Shown here in pieces: positions 21,334-28,749 of a DNA stretch of 33,043 nt (position 1 is the stretch's first letter; each line of letters starts with the position of its first letter). Source of the stretch: Fimenecus sp964527585 (GTDB lineage Bacteria; Bacillota; Clostridia; Oscillospirales; Acutalibacteraceae). The translations under genes and the position numbers were made by a program. The DNA lies in assembly GCA_964527585.1 (NCBI GenBank), contig CAZGPE010000016.1, forward strand, positions 1 through 33,043, written 5' to 3'. The notes below the pieces were generated by a model. It was not told the origin of the DNA. It searched no databases and saw only the letters and a program-made list of their open reading frames with translations.

Positions 21334-22617
21334 TTATTTCTTTTCAATAAGGCTCTTTCCACCCATATACATTCTAAGCGGTTCGGGAATTCTTACGCTT
21401 CCGTCTTCGTTGAGATTGTTTTCAAGATATGCAATCAACATTCTCGGCGGAGCCACAACCGTATTATTAAGTGTATGAGCAAAATAGTTTCCGTCTTTTC
21501 CTTTAATTCTAATGCCCAACCGTCTTGCCTGTGCATCTCCGAGATTCGAGCAAGATCCGACTTCGAAATACTTTTTCTGTCTCGGACTCCACGCTTCAAC
21601 ATCAAGGCTCTTAACTTTAAGGTCGGCAAGGTCGCCCGAACAACATTCAAGAGTTCTTACCGGTATATCAAGGCTGCGGAAGAAGTCAACTGTATTTTGC
21701 CAAAGTTTATCATACCAAGCATCACTCTCTTCGGGTTTACAAACAACAACCATTTCTTGCTTTTCGAACTGATGAATTCTGTAAACGCCTCTTTCCTCTA
21801 TTCCGTGAGCGCCCACTTCCTTACGGAAGCAAGGAGAATAGGAAGTAAGGGCTTTCGGAAGTTCGGCTTCGGGAATAATCGTATCAATAAATTTACCGAT
21901 CATCGAATGTTCGCTTGTACCGATAAGATAGAGATCTTCTCCCTCAATCTTATACATCATATTTTCCATTTCGGAAAAGCTCATAACACCCGTAACAACA
22001 TCGCTTCTTATCATAAACGGAGGGATATAATAAGTAAATCCTCTGTCAATCATAAAATCTCTCGCATAAGAGATTATTGCGGAATGAAGCCTTGCAATAT
22101 CTCCGGAAAGATAATAAAATCCGTTTCCGCTTGTTTTTCTTGCCGAATCGAGATCAATTCCGTCAAAAGATTCCATTATATCAACATGATAAGGTATCTC
22201 ATATTCGGGAACAAAAGGTTCACCGAACTTTTCGATTTCGACATTTTCGCTGTCATCCTTACCTATCGGAACATCTTTGCCGATTATATTCGGAATTACC
22301 ATCATTCTCTTTTTAATTTCTGCGGAAAGTTCCTGCTCCTTAACCTCAAACGAAGCAAGATCGTCGTTTATTTCTTTAACCTTTGCTTTTGCTTCTTCCG
22401 CTTCTTCCTTCATACCTTTTCCCATAAACATACCTATTTCTTTGCTTATGCGATTACGGTCGCCACGGAAAGCGTCTGCTTTGGTTTTAAGTTCCCTGTA
22501 TTCAAGATCAAGCTTTATAACTTCATCAACAAGAGGAAGTTTTTCATCCTGAAATTTCTTTTTAATGTTCTCTTTTACCGCTTCGGGATTTTCTCTGACA
22601 AATTTAATATCAAGCAT
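21334..22617 (-). CDS. serS: Serine--tRNA ligase
   Basis: The 427-residue protein starts MLDIKFVRENPEAVKENIKK, with the long helical arm (about 30-105) that grips the tRNA-Ser extra arm, then a class II catalytic core. Motif 2 is CFRKEVGAHG with YRIHQFEKQEM; motif 3 is NNTVVAPPRMLIAYLENN, different from the Gly-Ser-Gly-Leu-Ala version in model SerRS enzymes but still with the essential Arg. It charges tRNA-Ser (and tRNA-Sec where present). GGAGG precedes the ATG. It is 25 bases after parB and ends the par operon at a strong terminator. No T-box leader is visible. Confidence 0.96.
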   Translation of the reverse strand: MLDIKFVRENPEAVKENIKKKFQDEKLPLVDEVIKLDLEYRELKTKADAFRGDRNRISKEIGMFMGKGMKEEAEEAKAKVKEINDDLASFEVKEQELSAEIKKRMMVIPNIIGKDVPIGKDDSENVEIEKFGEPFVPEYEIPYHVDIMESFDGIDLDSARKTSGNGFYYLSGDIARLHSAIISYARDFMIDRGFTYYIPPFMIRSDVVTGVMSFSEMENMMYKIEGEDLYLIGTSEHSMIGKFIDTIIPEAELPKALTSYSPCFRKEVGAHGIEERGVYRIHQFEKQEMVVVCKPEESDAWYDKLWQNTVDFFRSLDIPVRTLECCSGDLADLKVKSLDVEAWSPRQKKYFEVGSCSNLGDAQARRLGIRIKGKDGNYFAHTLNNTVVAPPRMLIAYLENNLNEDGSVRIPEPLRMYMGGKSLIEKK

Positions 22618-22642
22618 TTTCTTATCCTCCGAAAATTATTGT

Positions 22643-23506
22643 TTATTCAAGATTTTCAAACTGTTTTGTAAGTTTTTCCAAATCGTTTTTTGAGAAAAAT
22701 TCTATTTCAAGAGTTCCGCTTCCGCCTTTTGAAACAAAAACCTTTGCTTTTCTGCCAAGCAAATTCGAAAGAGCGATTTCCGCTTCATCGTAAAAAACAT
22801 CTCTTTTCTTTTCTCTTTTCTCAGTGTTCTTTTTACCTTTTTGAGCACTTTTCGCAAGACGCTCAACATCTCTTACCGATATGCCGTCTTTTACAATCAT
22901 ACCGGCCACTCTCGATGCTTCCGCCTTATCTTCAAATGAGAGTAACGCTCTTGCGTGTCCCATTGAAATTTTTCCTTCTTTTACAAGATCGGATATATCT
23001 TCGGGTAAATTGAGCAATCTCAAACTGTTCGTTACGGCAGTTCTTGACTTACCGACTTTTTGAGCCGCTTCTTCCTGCGTAAATCCGAAAGTATCAATCA
23101 AAGTTTTAATTCCCTGAGCTTCTTCAATCGCATTCAAATCTCTGCGCTGAAGATTTTCTATTAGGGCGAATATACACTCTTCCTCGTCTGTCATTTCACG
23201 AATTGTTACCGGAACTTCGGTCAATCCCGCCATTCTCGCCGCACGGTATCTTCTTTCACCGGCAACCAACCGGTAACTTCCGTCTGACAGCGGTCTTACC
23301 AAAAGCGGTTGTAAAACTCCGTGTTCCTTTATCGAATCGGACAGTTCGGAAAGAGCTTGGGGGTCAAATTCTTTTCTCGGCTGATCATGATTAGGTTCGA
23401 TTTCGTTTATCGAAAGGCGCACGCTTTCGCCCGCCGCACTTTCCATAGCATTATCGTAAATAAGGGCGCTCATACCTTTTCCCAAGCCGCCTTTTTTTGT
23501 TGCCAT
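22643..23506 (-). CDS. parB: Chromosome-partitioning CTP-dependent clamp ParB (Spo0J)
   Basis: The 287-residue protein opens MATKKGGLGKGMSAL, the conserved basic segment that stimulates ParA. Next come the CTP-binding core with GERR (83-86) and ENLQRRDLN (about 117), a helix-turn-helix that reads parS (about 142-164, EEAAQKVGKSRTAVTNSL), a Lys-rich linker (about 218-232) and a C-terminal dimerisation domain. ParB loads at parS, slides along DNA and recruits SMC. GGAGG precedes the ATG. Upstream in the same unit are a lipoprotein gene (15 bases) and parA; serS follows. A perfect parS lies beyond parA at 25015. Confidence 0.95.
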   Translation of the reverse strand: MATKKGGLGKGMSALIYDNAMESAAGESVRLSINEIEPNHDQPRKEFDPQALSELSDSIKEHGVLQPLLVRPLSDGSYRLVAGERRYRAARMAGLTEVPVTIREMTDEEECIFALIENLQRRDLNAIEEAQGIKTLIDTFGFTQEEAAQKVGKSRTAVTNSLRLLNLPEDISDLVKEGKISMGHARALLSFEDKAEASRVAGMIVKDGISVRDVERLAKSAQKGKKNTEKREKKRDVFYDEAEIALSNLLGRKAKVFVSKGGSGTLEIEFFSKNDLEKLTKQFENLE

Positions 23507-23521
23507 CAGTTCTTTTCCTCC

Positions 23522-24112
23522 TTATAGCTGAGCATATGCATTTGCTTCTTCGGGATTTGATTTTTCGAAATAATCCTCTTCAAAAAAGGACATAGCATTT
23601 TGTCCGTTTGACACAGTTGTTATAAGCAAATAAACTCCGTCTTTATACCAAACATAGTTTGTTTTCGATGCATCCGGATGTACTACAGCGTGTTTTCCGT
23701 ACTGCTTATCATAAGATGAAACAGCATCTTTAAGCACAAATCCGGTTTTTTCTGTTGAGAGATATTGTACTTCGCAAAGTCTTAAATCTCCGTTATATAT
23801 GAAATAAACCGAACTTTCATATCCGTCTGCGACAAAGTCCAAATCTCTTTTATTGACAGTGAAATAAACAGTACCGTTATCATTAGTGTAAACCGCAGCC
23901 TGCACTCCGAGTGCTTTCTGTGTTTCTTCAATGCTCATTCCCATTCTTGTTGAGAACAACTCAAAATCACTGTATTTATAAGTCGGTTCTTCGGTCGTTG
24001 TCTCGGTAGTTGTGATTATCGGCGCAGGTTTGAATTCTTCGGGTTTTCCGCAAGAAGTTAACACAAGGGAAATCACAAGAATCAGCATTGCCGCAGTTGT
24101 AATTTTTTTCAT
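23522..24112 (-). CDS. Lipoprotein encoded between parA and parB
   Basis: This 196-residue protein has signal and lipobox LTSC (Cys21), a Thr/Glu-rich tether (about 25-47) and one folded domain of about 150 residues. That domain is rich in aromatic and beta-type sequence (YTNDNGTVYFTVNKRDLDF, then VYFIYNGDLRL). I do not recognise the domain. It is only 15 bases from both parA and parB, with ribosome site GGGGTG, so it is cotranscribed with cytoplasmic segregation proteins though it should sit outside the membrane. It may be a passenger in the operon, or a conserved envelope partner; the sequence alone cannot decide. Confidence 0.8.
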   Translation of the reverse strand: MKKITTAAMLILVISLVLTSCGKPEEFKPAPIITTTETTTEEPTYKYSDFELFSTRMGMSIEETQKALGVQAAVYTNDNGTVYFTVNKRDLDFVADGYESSVYFIYNGDLRLCEVQYLSTEKTGFVLKDAVSSYDKQYGKHAVVHPDASKTNYVWYKDGVYLLITTVSNGQNAMSFFEEDYFEKSNPEEANAYAQL

Positions 24113-24127
24113 ATCATCACCCCGTTG

Positions 24128-24892
24128 TTAGCGCTGTTTTTTCAAAAACTCTTCCGCAAGTGAATTATAGGCAACAGAACCTTTTGAATTTCTGTCATAA
24201 TACATTATCGGTTCTCCGAAACTTGGAGCTTCGGAAAGTCTGACATTTCTCGGAATTGTTGACGAATAAACTTTTTGAGGGAAGAACTTTTTAACTTCAT
24301 CGACAACCTGATTGGTCAAATTAAGCCTTCCGTCATACATTGTCAGTAATACGCCTTCGATTTCAATATGAGGATTATAAAGACGCTTAATCTGTCTTAC
24401 CGTCGCCATAAGCTGAGCCAAACCTTCAAGAGCATAATACTCACATTGTATCGGTACTAAAAATGTATCGCTTGCACAGAGTGCGTTTATTGTAATAAGA
24501 CCTAACGAGGGCGGGCAGTCAAGAAAAATATAATCATACTTGTCCCAAATTTCCGCAAGAGCCATCTTAACAAGACTTTCTCTTCGTTCCATCCCGATCA
24601 TTTCAACTTCCGCACCGGCAAGGTTCATATCGGAAGGCAGTAAATCGACATTTTTGAACTTTGTGTTGATTACAATATCTGATGCTTTAACGGAATTTAT
24701 AATCATATCATAAGTCGAATTTTTGATTTCACGCTTATTTATTCCGTAACCGCTTGTCGAATTTCCCTGAGGATCAATATCAACAAGTAACACATTTTTG
24801 CCCATTGCGCCGATTGCCGCCGAAAGATTGACTGCGGTCGTTGTTTTTCCTACACCGCCTTTTTGGTTTATAACCGAAACGGTCTTTGCCAT
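24128..24892 (-). CDS. parA: Chromosome-partitioning ATPase ParA (Soj)
   Basis: At 254 residues it is the chromosomal Soj size. It starts MAKTVSVINQKGGVGKTTTA with the deviant Walker A box (Lys11 and Lys16), then LVDIDPQGNSTSGYGI (Walker A') and FLDCPPSLGLITINAL (Walker B). The late STIPRNVRLSEAPSFGEPI is a ParA hallmark. ATP-bound dimers bind the nucleoid and are released by ParB, moving origins; in Bacillus Soj also regulates DnaA. It is the first gene of parA-lipoprotein-parB-serS. GGAG precedes the ATG, and the promoter region carries tandem AT-rich repeats. Confidence 0.97.
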   Translation of the reverse strand: MAKTVSVINQKGGVGKTTTAVNLSAAIGAMGKNVLLVDIDPQGNSTSGYGINKREIKNSTYDMIINSVKASDIVINTKFKNVDLLPSDMNLAGAEVEMIGMERRESLVKMALAEIWDKYDYIFLDCPPSLGLITINALCASDTFLVPIQCEYYALEGLAQLMATVRQIKRLYNPHIEIEGVLLTMYDGRLNLTNQVVDEVKKFFPQKVYSSTIPRNVRLSEAPSFGEPIMYYDRNSKGSVAYNSLAEEFLKKQR

Positions 24893-24912
24893 TTAGTTTT
24901 CACTCCGTTTAA

Positions 24913-24952
24913 CTTAAAAATCGTATAATTAACCTAAAAATCCTAATAATTA
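24913..24952. repeat. Two imperfect tandem 20-mers in the parA leader/promoter
   Basis: CTTAAAAATCGTATAATTAA (24913-24932) is followed directly by CCTAAAAATCCTAATAATTA (24933-24952). The second overlaps the parA -10. They could bind a regulator of the par operon, or be a chance product of AT-richness. Confidence 0.4.
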
Positions 24953-24977
24953 TAGCACACTTCCCTGTAAAGTGGAA
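24949..24977 (-). promoter_or_regulatory. parA operon promoter
   Basis: On the minus strand perfect TATAAT (24954-24949) lies 17 bases after a weak -35 TTCCAC (24977-24972). The predicted transcript start is near 24942, 50 bases before the ATG. Confidence 0.55.
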
Positions 24978-25014
24978 CACTTTTTGAAAAATTTAATCAA
25001 ATATATTGCTTTGC

Positions 25015-25030
25015 TGTTTCACGTGAAACA
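25015..25030. promoter_or_regulatory. parS: parS, perfect ParB-binding palindrome
   Basis: TGTTTCACGTGAAACA is an exact 16-bp palindrome identical to the consensus bacterial parS. It lies between noc and parA, outside both genes, about 8 kb from the expected origin. Confidence 0.95.
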
Positions 25031-25041
25031 AAAACAGCAAA

Positions 25042-25072
25042 ACGGCGGCACCTTTAATAAGATGTCCGCCGT
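25042..25072 (-). terminator. Candidate terminator of the noc transcript
   Basis: ACGGCGG (25042-25048) pairs with CCGCCGT (25066-25072) around a 17-base loop. On the minus strand it is followed by TTTTGCTGTTTTTG. It insulates parS and parA from noc transcription. Confidence 0.55.
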
Positions 25073-25164
25073 CTCGCTGTGGATGTGGGGTGTGAAAGAG
25101 AAGGATATGGGTATATATAAAAACGGTGAAACAAAAGGGGTGTATTGTCGCACCGATTTTACCG

Positions 25165-26001
25165 TTAAATTGCTTCGTCTGTTTCTTCGGGTAACACTAT
25201 TCGCATTTGTTCGCATTTCGGAATTCTCACAACATATTCAATGTACTCTTCCGTTTCACTGCGAGCCGCATCGGCATCTACTCCGGCTCTGCGTATTGTA
25301 TCGACCGCATGGTTTAAGGTGTTTATAAACAGTCTGACATCTCTTATCCTCCTTAAAGGATTTCTTGCCGAGGTGTTTCTGTTGAGCATTTGGTTTATCA
25401 ATCGTTCGCTCTCCGCAACATTTAACCTTCGGTCAGTTATTATAGAAAGCGCCCGTTCACGCTGAAATTCATCTTCGAGCATCAGCAACGCTCTTGCATG
25501 GCTTTCTGTAAGTCCTGCCTTTGAAATCTTGAAGCGCATCTCTTCGGAAAGTTTAAGTATCCTGAGTTTATTTGACACGGTGGACGGAGCAATTCCGAGT
25601 TTTCTCGCAACTTCATCTCTACTCATTGAATACTCGTTAACAAGTTTATCTATAGCTTCAGCTTCTTCGAAAAAATCAAGAGATTCCCTCTGAAGATTTT
25701 CTATTACCGAAAACATTGCAGATTCTTTTTCTCCGATATTTACAACAACCGCCGGGATTTTCGTCAGCCCTACAAGTCTTGCCGCACGAAGTCTTCGCTC
25801 ACCTGAGACAAGTTCGTATGTTTTGTTTTCAAGTTTTCTTACGGTAATCGGTTGAAGAATTCCGTTTTCACGAATACTTTGCGCAAGATTTTCCAACTCA
25901 TCAAAATCAAATCTTTTTCTCGGTTGATTTGGGTTGGGATGTATCATATCTTGAGGAATTGTATAAATTTCCGCTAAACTTTTAATTTTTTGCTGTTTCA
26001 T
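25165..26001 (-). CDS. noc: Nucleoid occlusion protein Noc (ParB family)
   Basis: The 278-residue ParB-like protein has the CTP-binding core with GERR (67-70) and ENLQRESLDFFEEAEA, a DNA-reading helix-turn-helix (DEVARKLGIAPSTVSNKL), and a C-terminal part (RRIRDVRLFINTLNHAVDTI, then EYVVRIPK) that resembles Noc rather than Spo0J. Noc binds its own sites, spreads, attaches to the membrane and blocks Z-rings over the nucleoid. ATG 26001 has GGAGG 8 bases upstream; the upstream GTG at 26100 has no ribosome site. The start, MKQQKIKSLAEIYTIP, lacks a clear amphipathic membrane helix known in Bacillus Noc. It sits between rsmG and parA, as in many Firmicutes. Confidence 0.88.
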   Translation of the reverse strand: MKQQKIKSLAEIYTIPQDMIHPNPNQPRKRFDFDELENLAQSIRENGILQPITVRKLENKTYELVSGERRLRAARLVGLTKIPAVVVNIGEKESAMFSVIENLQRESLDFFEEAEAIDKLVNEYSMSRDEVARKLGIAPSTVSNKLRILKLSEEMRFKISKAGLTESHARALLMLEDEFQRERALSIITDRRLNVAESERLINQMLNRNTSARNPLRRIRDVRLFINTLNHAVDTIRRAGVDADAARSETEEYIEYVVRIPKCEQMRIVLPEETDEAI

Positions 26002-26035
26002 AAAAAAAGCCTCCGCAACGCTTGTCCTTGAACAT

Positions 26036-26065
26036 AGGATAGCACTGCGCAGGCTGTTTTGTAAA
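26036..26065 (-). promoter_or_regulatory. Candidate noc promoter
   Basis: On the minus strand TTTACA (26065-26060), an 18-base spacer and TATCCT (26041-26036), in the 110-base gap between rsmG and noc. Confidence 0.4.
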
Positions 26066-26111
26066 GAAAAAGAGTTCGTCAAAAAACGCTGTTTTTTCAC
26101 CGCTTTTTTCT

Positions 26112-26825
26112 TTATTTTATCGGATTTTTTGCGATTTTTGCCGAAGGTCTCGGATACTTTGTCGGCGTTTGCGATATTTTTTTTATTTCAATTATTCTTC
26201 TGGGCATATTTTCGGTTAAATCAAAAATATAATCATGTTCGATTTTTCCGCCGAGAACTTTTATCGCCTTTGCGGCGTTTTCTATCTCCTCATCGGAAGA
26301 TACAGCTTTCATTGAAATAAACGAACCGCCTTTTTTGACAAACGGTAAACAGTATTCCGATAAGTTTGTAAGGTTAGATACCGCCCTTGCCGTTGCAAAA
26401 TCATATTTTTCACGAAACTGCGGACTTTTCCCCGCTTCTTCCGCCCTTGCATGAACAACCGTTGCTTTTATTCCCGTCTGATCAAGCACATTTTGAATAA
26501 ATCCGAGTTTTTTCTTTGTCGAGTCGATAAAAGTCATATCTATATCGGGTCTTATCAACAAAAGAACCAATCCCGGAAATCCCGCTCCCGTTCCTACATC
26601 TATCACTTTAGCATTTTTCGGAATATCAAGTTTCCATAAAACAGAAACACAATCCGCAAAATGCTTTACCGTAACTTCATCCAGTTCGGTAATAGCGGTA
26701 AGGTTAAAACTTTTGTTGGTTTCGACAAGCATTTCGGCATACTTATCCAATCTTTCAAAAGCTTCCGCATCCACTTCAACTCCGAATTTATTTATTATCG
26801 AATAAAACAAATCTCTGTTTAACAT
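26112..26825 (-). CDS. rsmG: 16S rRNA (guanine-N7)-methyltransferase RsmG
   Basis: The 237-residue protein shows the family's NKSFNLTAI (about 37-45), the SAM-binding loop VIDVGTGAGFPGLVL, FIDSTKKKLGFIQNV, and a Pro/Lys-rich end (TPTKYPR) typical of Firmicutes RsmG. It methylates G527 (E. coli numbering) of 16S rRNA in the decoding centre. ATG 26825 is used because GAGGA precedes it; the longer frame (to 26885) overlaps mnmG. It begins one base after the mnmG stop, implying coupling. Confidence 0.96.
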   Translation of the reverse strand: MLNRDLFYSIINKFGVEVDAEAFERLDKYAEMLVETNKSFNLTAITELDEVTVKHFADCVSVLWKLDIPKNAKVIDVGTGAGFPGLVLLLIRPDIDMTFIDSTKKKLGFIQNVLDQTGIKATVVHARAEEAGKSPQFREKYDFATARAVSNLTNLSEYCLPFVKKGGSFISMKAVSSDEEIENAAKAIKVLGGKIEHDYIFDLTENMPRRIIEIKKISQTPTKYPRPSAKIAKNPIK

Positions 26826-26826
26826 T

Positions 26827-28698
26827 TTAATTCCTCGTTTTCGCCAAATAAATAAGTAAAACCGAAATATCGGACGGCGAAACACCCGATATTCTCGATG
26901 CCTGTCCTACTGAACGAGGTCGAATTTTCGTGAGTTTTTCTCTGGCTTCAAGCCTTAATCCTTCAATTGAATTGTAATCAATATCATTAGGTAAAACTTT
27001 TACTTCAAGCCGACGCATTTCGTCAATTTGCGCCTGTTGGCGTTTAATATATCCCTCATATTTCAGTTCGATTTCAACCTGCTCGAATATTTCTTTAGGT
27101 AAATTCGGTCTTGTCGGATCAAAAGGTGCCAAATCGTCATAACTTATCTGCGGACGCTTTATAAGTTCTATTAGTTTCATACCTTTATTCATCGGTGCTG
27201 TTTCACGGGAAACAAGAAGTTGCTGCAACTGATCGCAAACATGAACCGTTGTTTTTGCGGCACGCTCTTTTTCTTGTTCAATAAGACTCAATTTTTCCAA
27301 AAATGCGTCATAGCGTTCCTGTGAAATCAATCCGATTTCGTATCCGTAACGGGTCAATCTTATATCTGCATTATCCTGCCTTAAAAGAAGTCTGTACTCG
27401 CTTCTTGATGTCATCATTCTATAAGGATCCATACATCCTTTTGTAACAAGGTCATCTATAAGTGTTCCGATATAAGAAGACGCCCTGTCAAGAATAAACG
27501 GCGCTTTTCCTTGTACTTTTCTCGCTGCGTTTATTCCGGCAATTAAGCCCTGTGCCGCCGCTTCTTCATATCCGGAAGAACCGTTAAACTGACCTGCGCC
27601 GTAAAGTCCGGGTAAATCGAGAAATTCAAGTGTGGGTTTAAGAGCCAAAGGATCTACACAATCATATTCTATCGCATACGCCGTCCTCATTACTTCAACA
27701 TTTTCAAGACCTTTTATCGTTCTTAAAAACTTTAACTGAACATCTTCGGGCAACGATGACGACATACCCTGAAGATATAATTCTTCGGTATCGAGTCCAC
27801 ACGGCTCGACAAAAAACTGATGGCGTAATTTGTCGGGGAACCTTACAATCTTATCCTCAAAACTCGGACAATATCTCGGCCCGACACCCTCGATTTTTCC
27901 GCTGTAAAGAGGAGAGCGATGCAAATTTTCAAGAATAACTCGCTTTGTTTCGTCATTTGTATATGCAATATAGCAAAATGATTTATTTTCGGGGGTTTCT
28001 TGTGTTTCAAAAGAAAAGGGAGTATTGCTTTCATCACCCTCTTGCTTTTCAAGAACAGAAAAATTTATGCTTCTGCGATTTACTCTCGACGGTGTACCGG
28101 TTTTGAAGCGTCTTAACGGCAAGCCTAATTTTTTTAATGAATTTGAAAGTTCGGTTGCCGGAAACATACCGTCCGGTCCGCTTTCATAAGACACTTCACC
28201 GATAAAAATCTTTCCGCCCAAAAATGTTCCTGTTGCTAAAATTACACAATCCGCAGTATAAATTGCTTCAAGTTTTGTCTTTAACTGCCATTCACCGTTT
28301 TCGTTTCTTGAAATATCGGTAATTTCAGCTTGCTTCAAATCAAGATTTTCCTGTAATTCGACAGTATGTTTCATATACTGTGTATATTGCCGTCTGTCAA
28401 TCTGCGCTCGTAAAGAGTGAACTGCAGGACCTTTTCCTCGGTTAAGCATTCTTGTCTGTATTTGCGTCTTATCGGCAGCTTTTCCCATTTCTCCGCCAAG
28501 AGCATCAATTTCACGGACAAGATGCCCTTTTGAAGTACCTCCAATCGAAGGGTTACACGGCATATTTCCTACCGAGTCGAGATTTATAGCAAATATTACG
28601 GTTTTCGCCCCAAGTCTTGCCGAAGCAAGCGCCGCTTCAATTCCCGCATGTCCGGCACCTATAACCGCAACATCATATTTTTTTGCAAAATATTCCAT
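26827..28698 (-). CDS. mnmG: tRNA uridine-5-carboxymethylaminomethyl modification enzyme MnmG (GidA)
   Basis: The 623-residue protein has the FAD-binding start VAVIGAGHAGIEAALASARL, the family signature NPSIGGTSKGHLVREIDALG, and TRMLNRGKGPAVHSLRAQ, all MnmG hallmarks. The C-terminal helical domain (about 550-623) binds tRNA and MnmE (GVSPSDISVLLIYL). With MnmE it modifies the wobble U34 of certain tRNAs. GGAG precedes the ATG. It follows mnmE by 51 bases and is followed immediately by rsmG. The coding sequence contains a parS-like 16-mer (27199-27214) over the VSRETA codons. Confidence 0.97.
   Translation of the reverse strand: MEYFAKKYDVAVIGAGHAGIEAALASARLGAKTVIFAINLDSVGNMPCNPSIGGTSKGHLVREIDALGGEMGKAADKTQIQTRMLNRGKGPAVHSLRAQIDRRQYTQYMKHTVELQENLDLKQAEITDISRNENGEWQLKTKLEAIYTADCVILATGTFLGGKIFIGEVSYESGPDGMFPATELSNSLKKLGLPLRRFKTGTPSRVNRRSINFSVLEKQEGDESNTPFSFETQETPENKSFCYIAYTNDETKRVILENLHRSPLYSGKIEGVGPRYCPSFEDKIVRFPDKLRHQFFVEPCGLDTEELYLQGMSSSLPEDVQLKFLRTIKGLENVEVMRTAYAIEYDCVDPLALKPTLEFLDLPGLYGAGQFNGSSGYEEAAAQGLIAGINAARKVQGKAPFILDRASSYIGTLIDDLVTKGCMDPYRMMTSRSEYRLLLRQDNADIRLTRYGYEIGLISQERYDAFLEKLSLIEQEKERAAKTTVHVCDQLQQLLVSRETAPMNKGMKLIELIKRPQISYDDLAPFDPTRPNLPKEIFEQVEIELKYEGYIKRQQAQIDEMRRLEVKVLPNDIDYNSIEGLRLEAREKLTKIRPRSVGQASRISGVSPSDISVLLIYLAKTRN
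27199..27214. promoter_or_regulatory. parS-like site inside mnmG, hybrid with a Noc site
   Basis: TGTTTCACGGGAAACA differs from consensus parS at one base (T to G at position 10). The change makes one half read GGGAAA, as in the known Noc site, while the other half stays parS. It may bind ParB weakly, Noc, or both. Confidence 0.6.
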
Positions 28699-28733
28699 AA
28701 AATAAACTCCGTTTGAGTCAGATAAAATTCAAA

Positions 28734-28749
28734 TGTTTCACATGAAACA
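28734..28749. promoter_or_regulatory. parS-like site between mnmE and mnmG
   Basis: TGTTTCACATGAAACA differs from consensus parS only at position 9 (G to A), so the half-sites are intact and only a central base changes. It touches the mnmE stop codon and lies 36 bases upstream of the mnmG ATG. Confidence 0.7.

Noticed and set aside
21196..22671. 491-codon open frame antisense to serS
   Set aside because: Starts within the GH13/serS intergenic region, passes through the serS terminator, is Phe/Asn-rich and lacks domains.
24972..24979. GTGGAACA half-site resembling variant parS
   Set aside because: The other half does not match parS, and the bases form part of the parA -35 region.
25109..25116. 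GTGAAACA half parS near the perfect site
   Set aside because: No matching left half.
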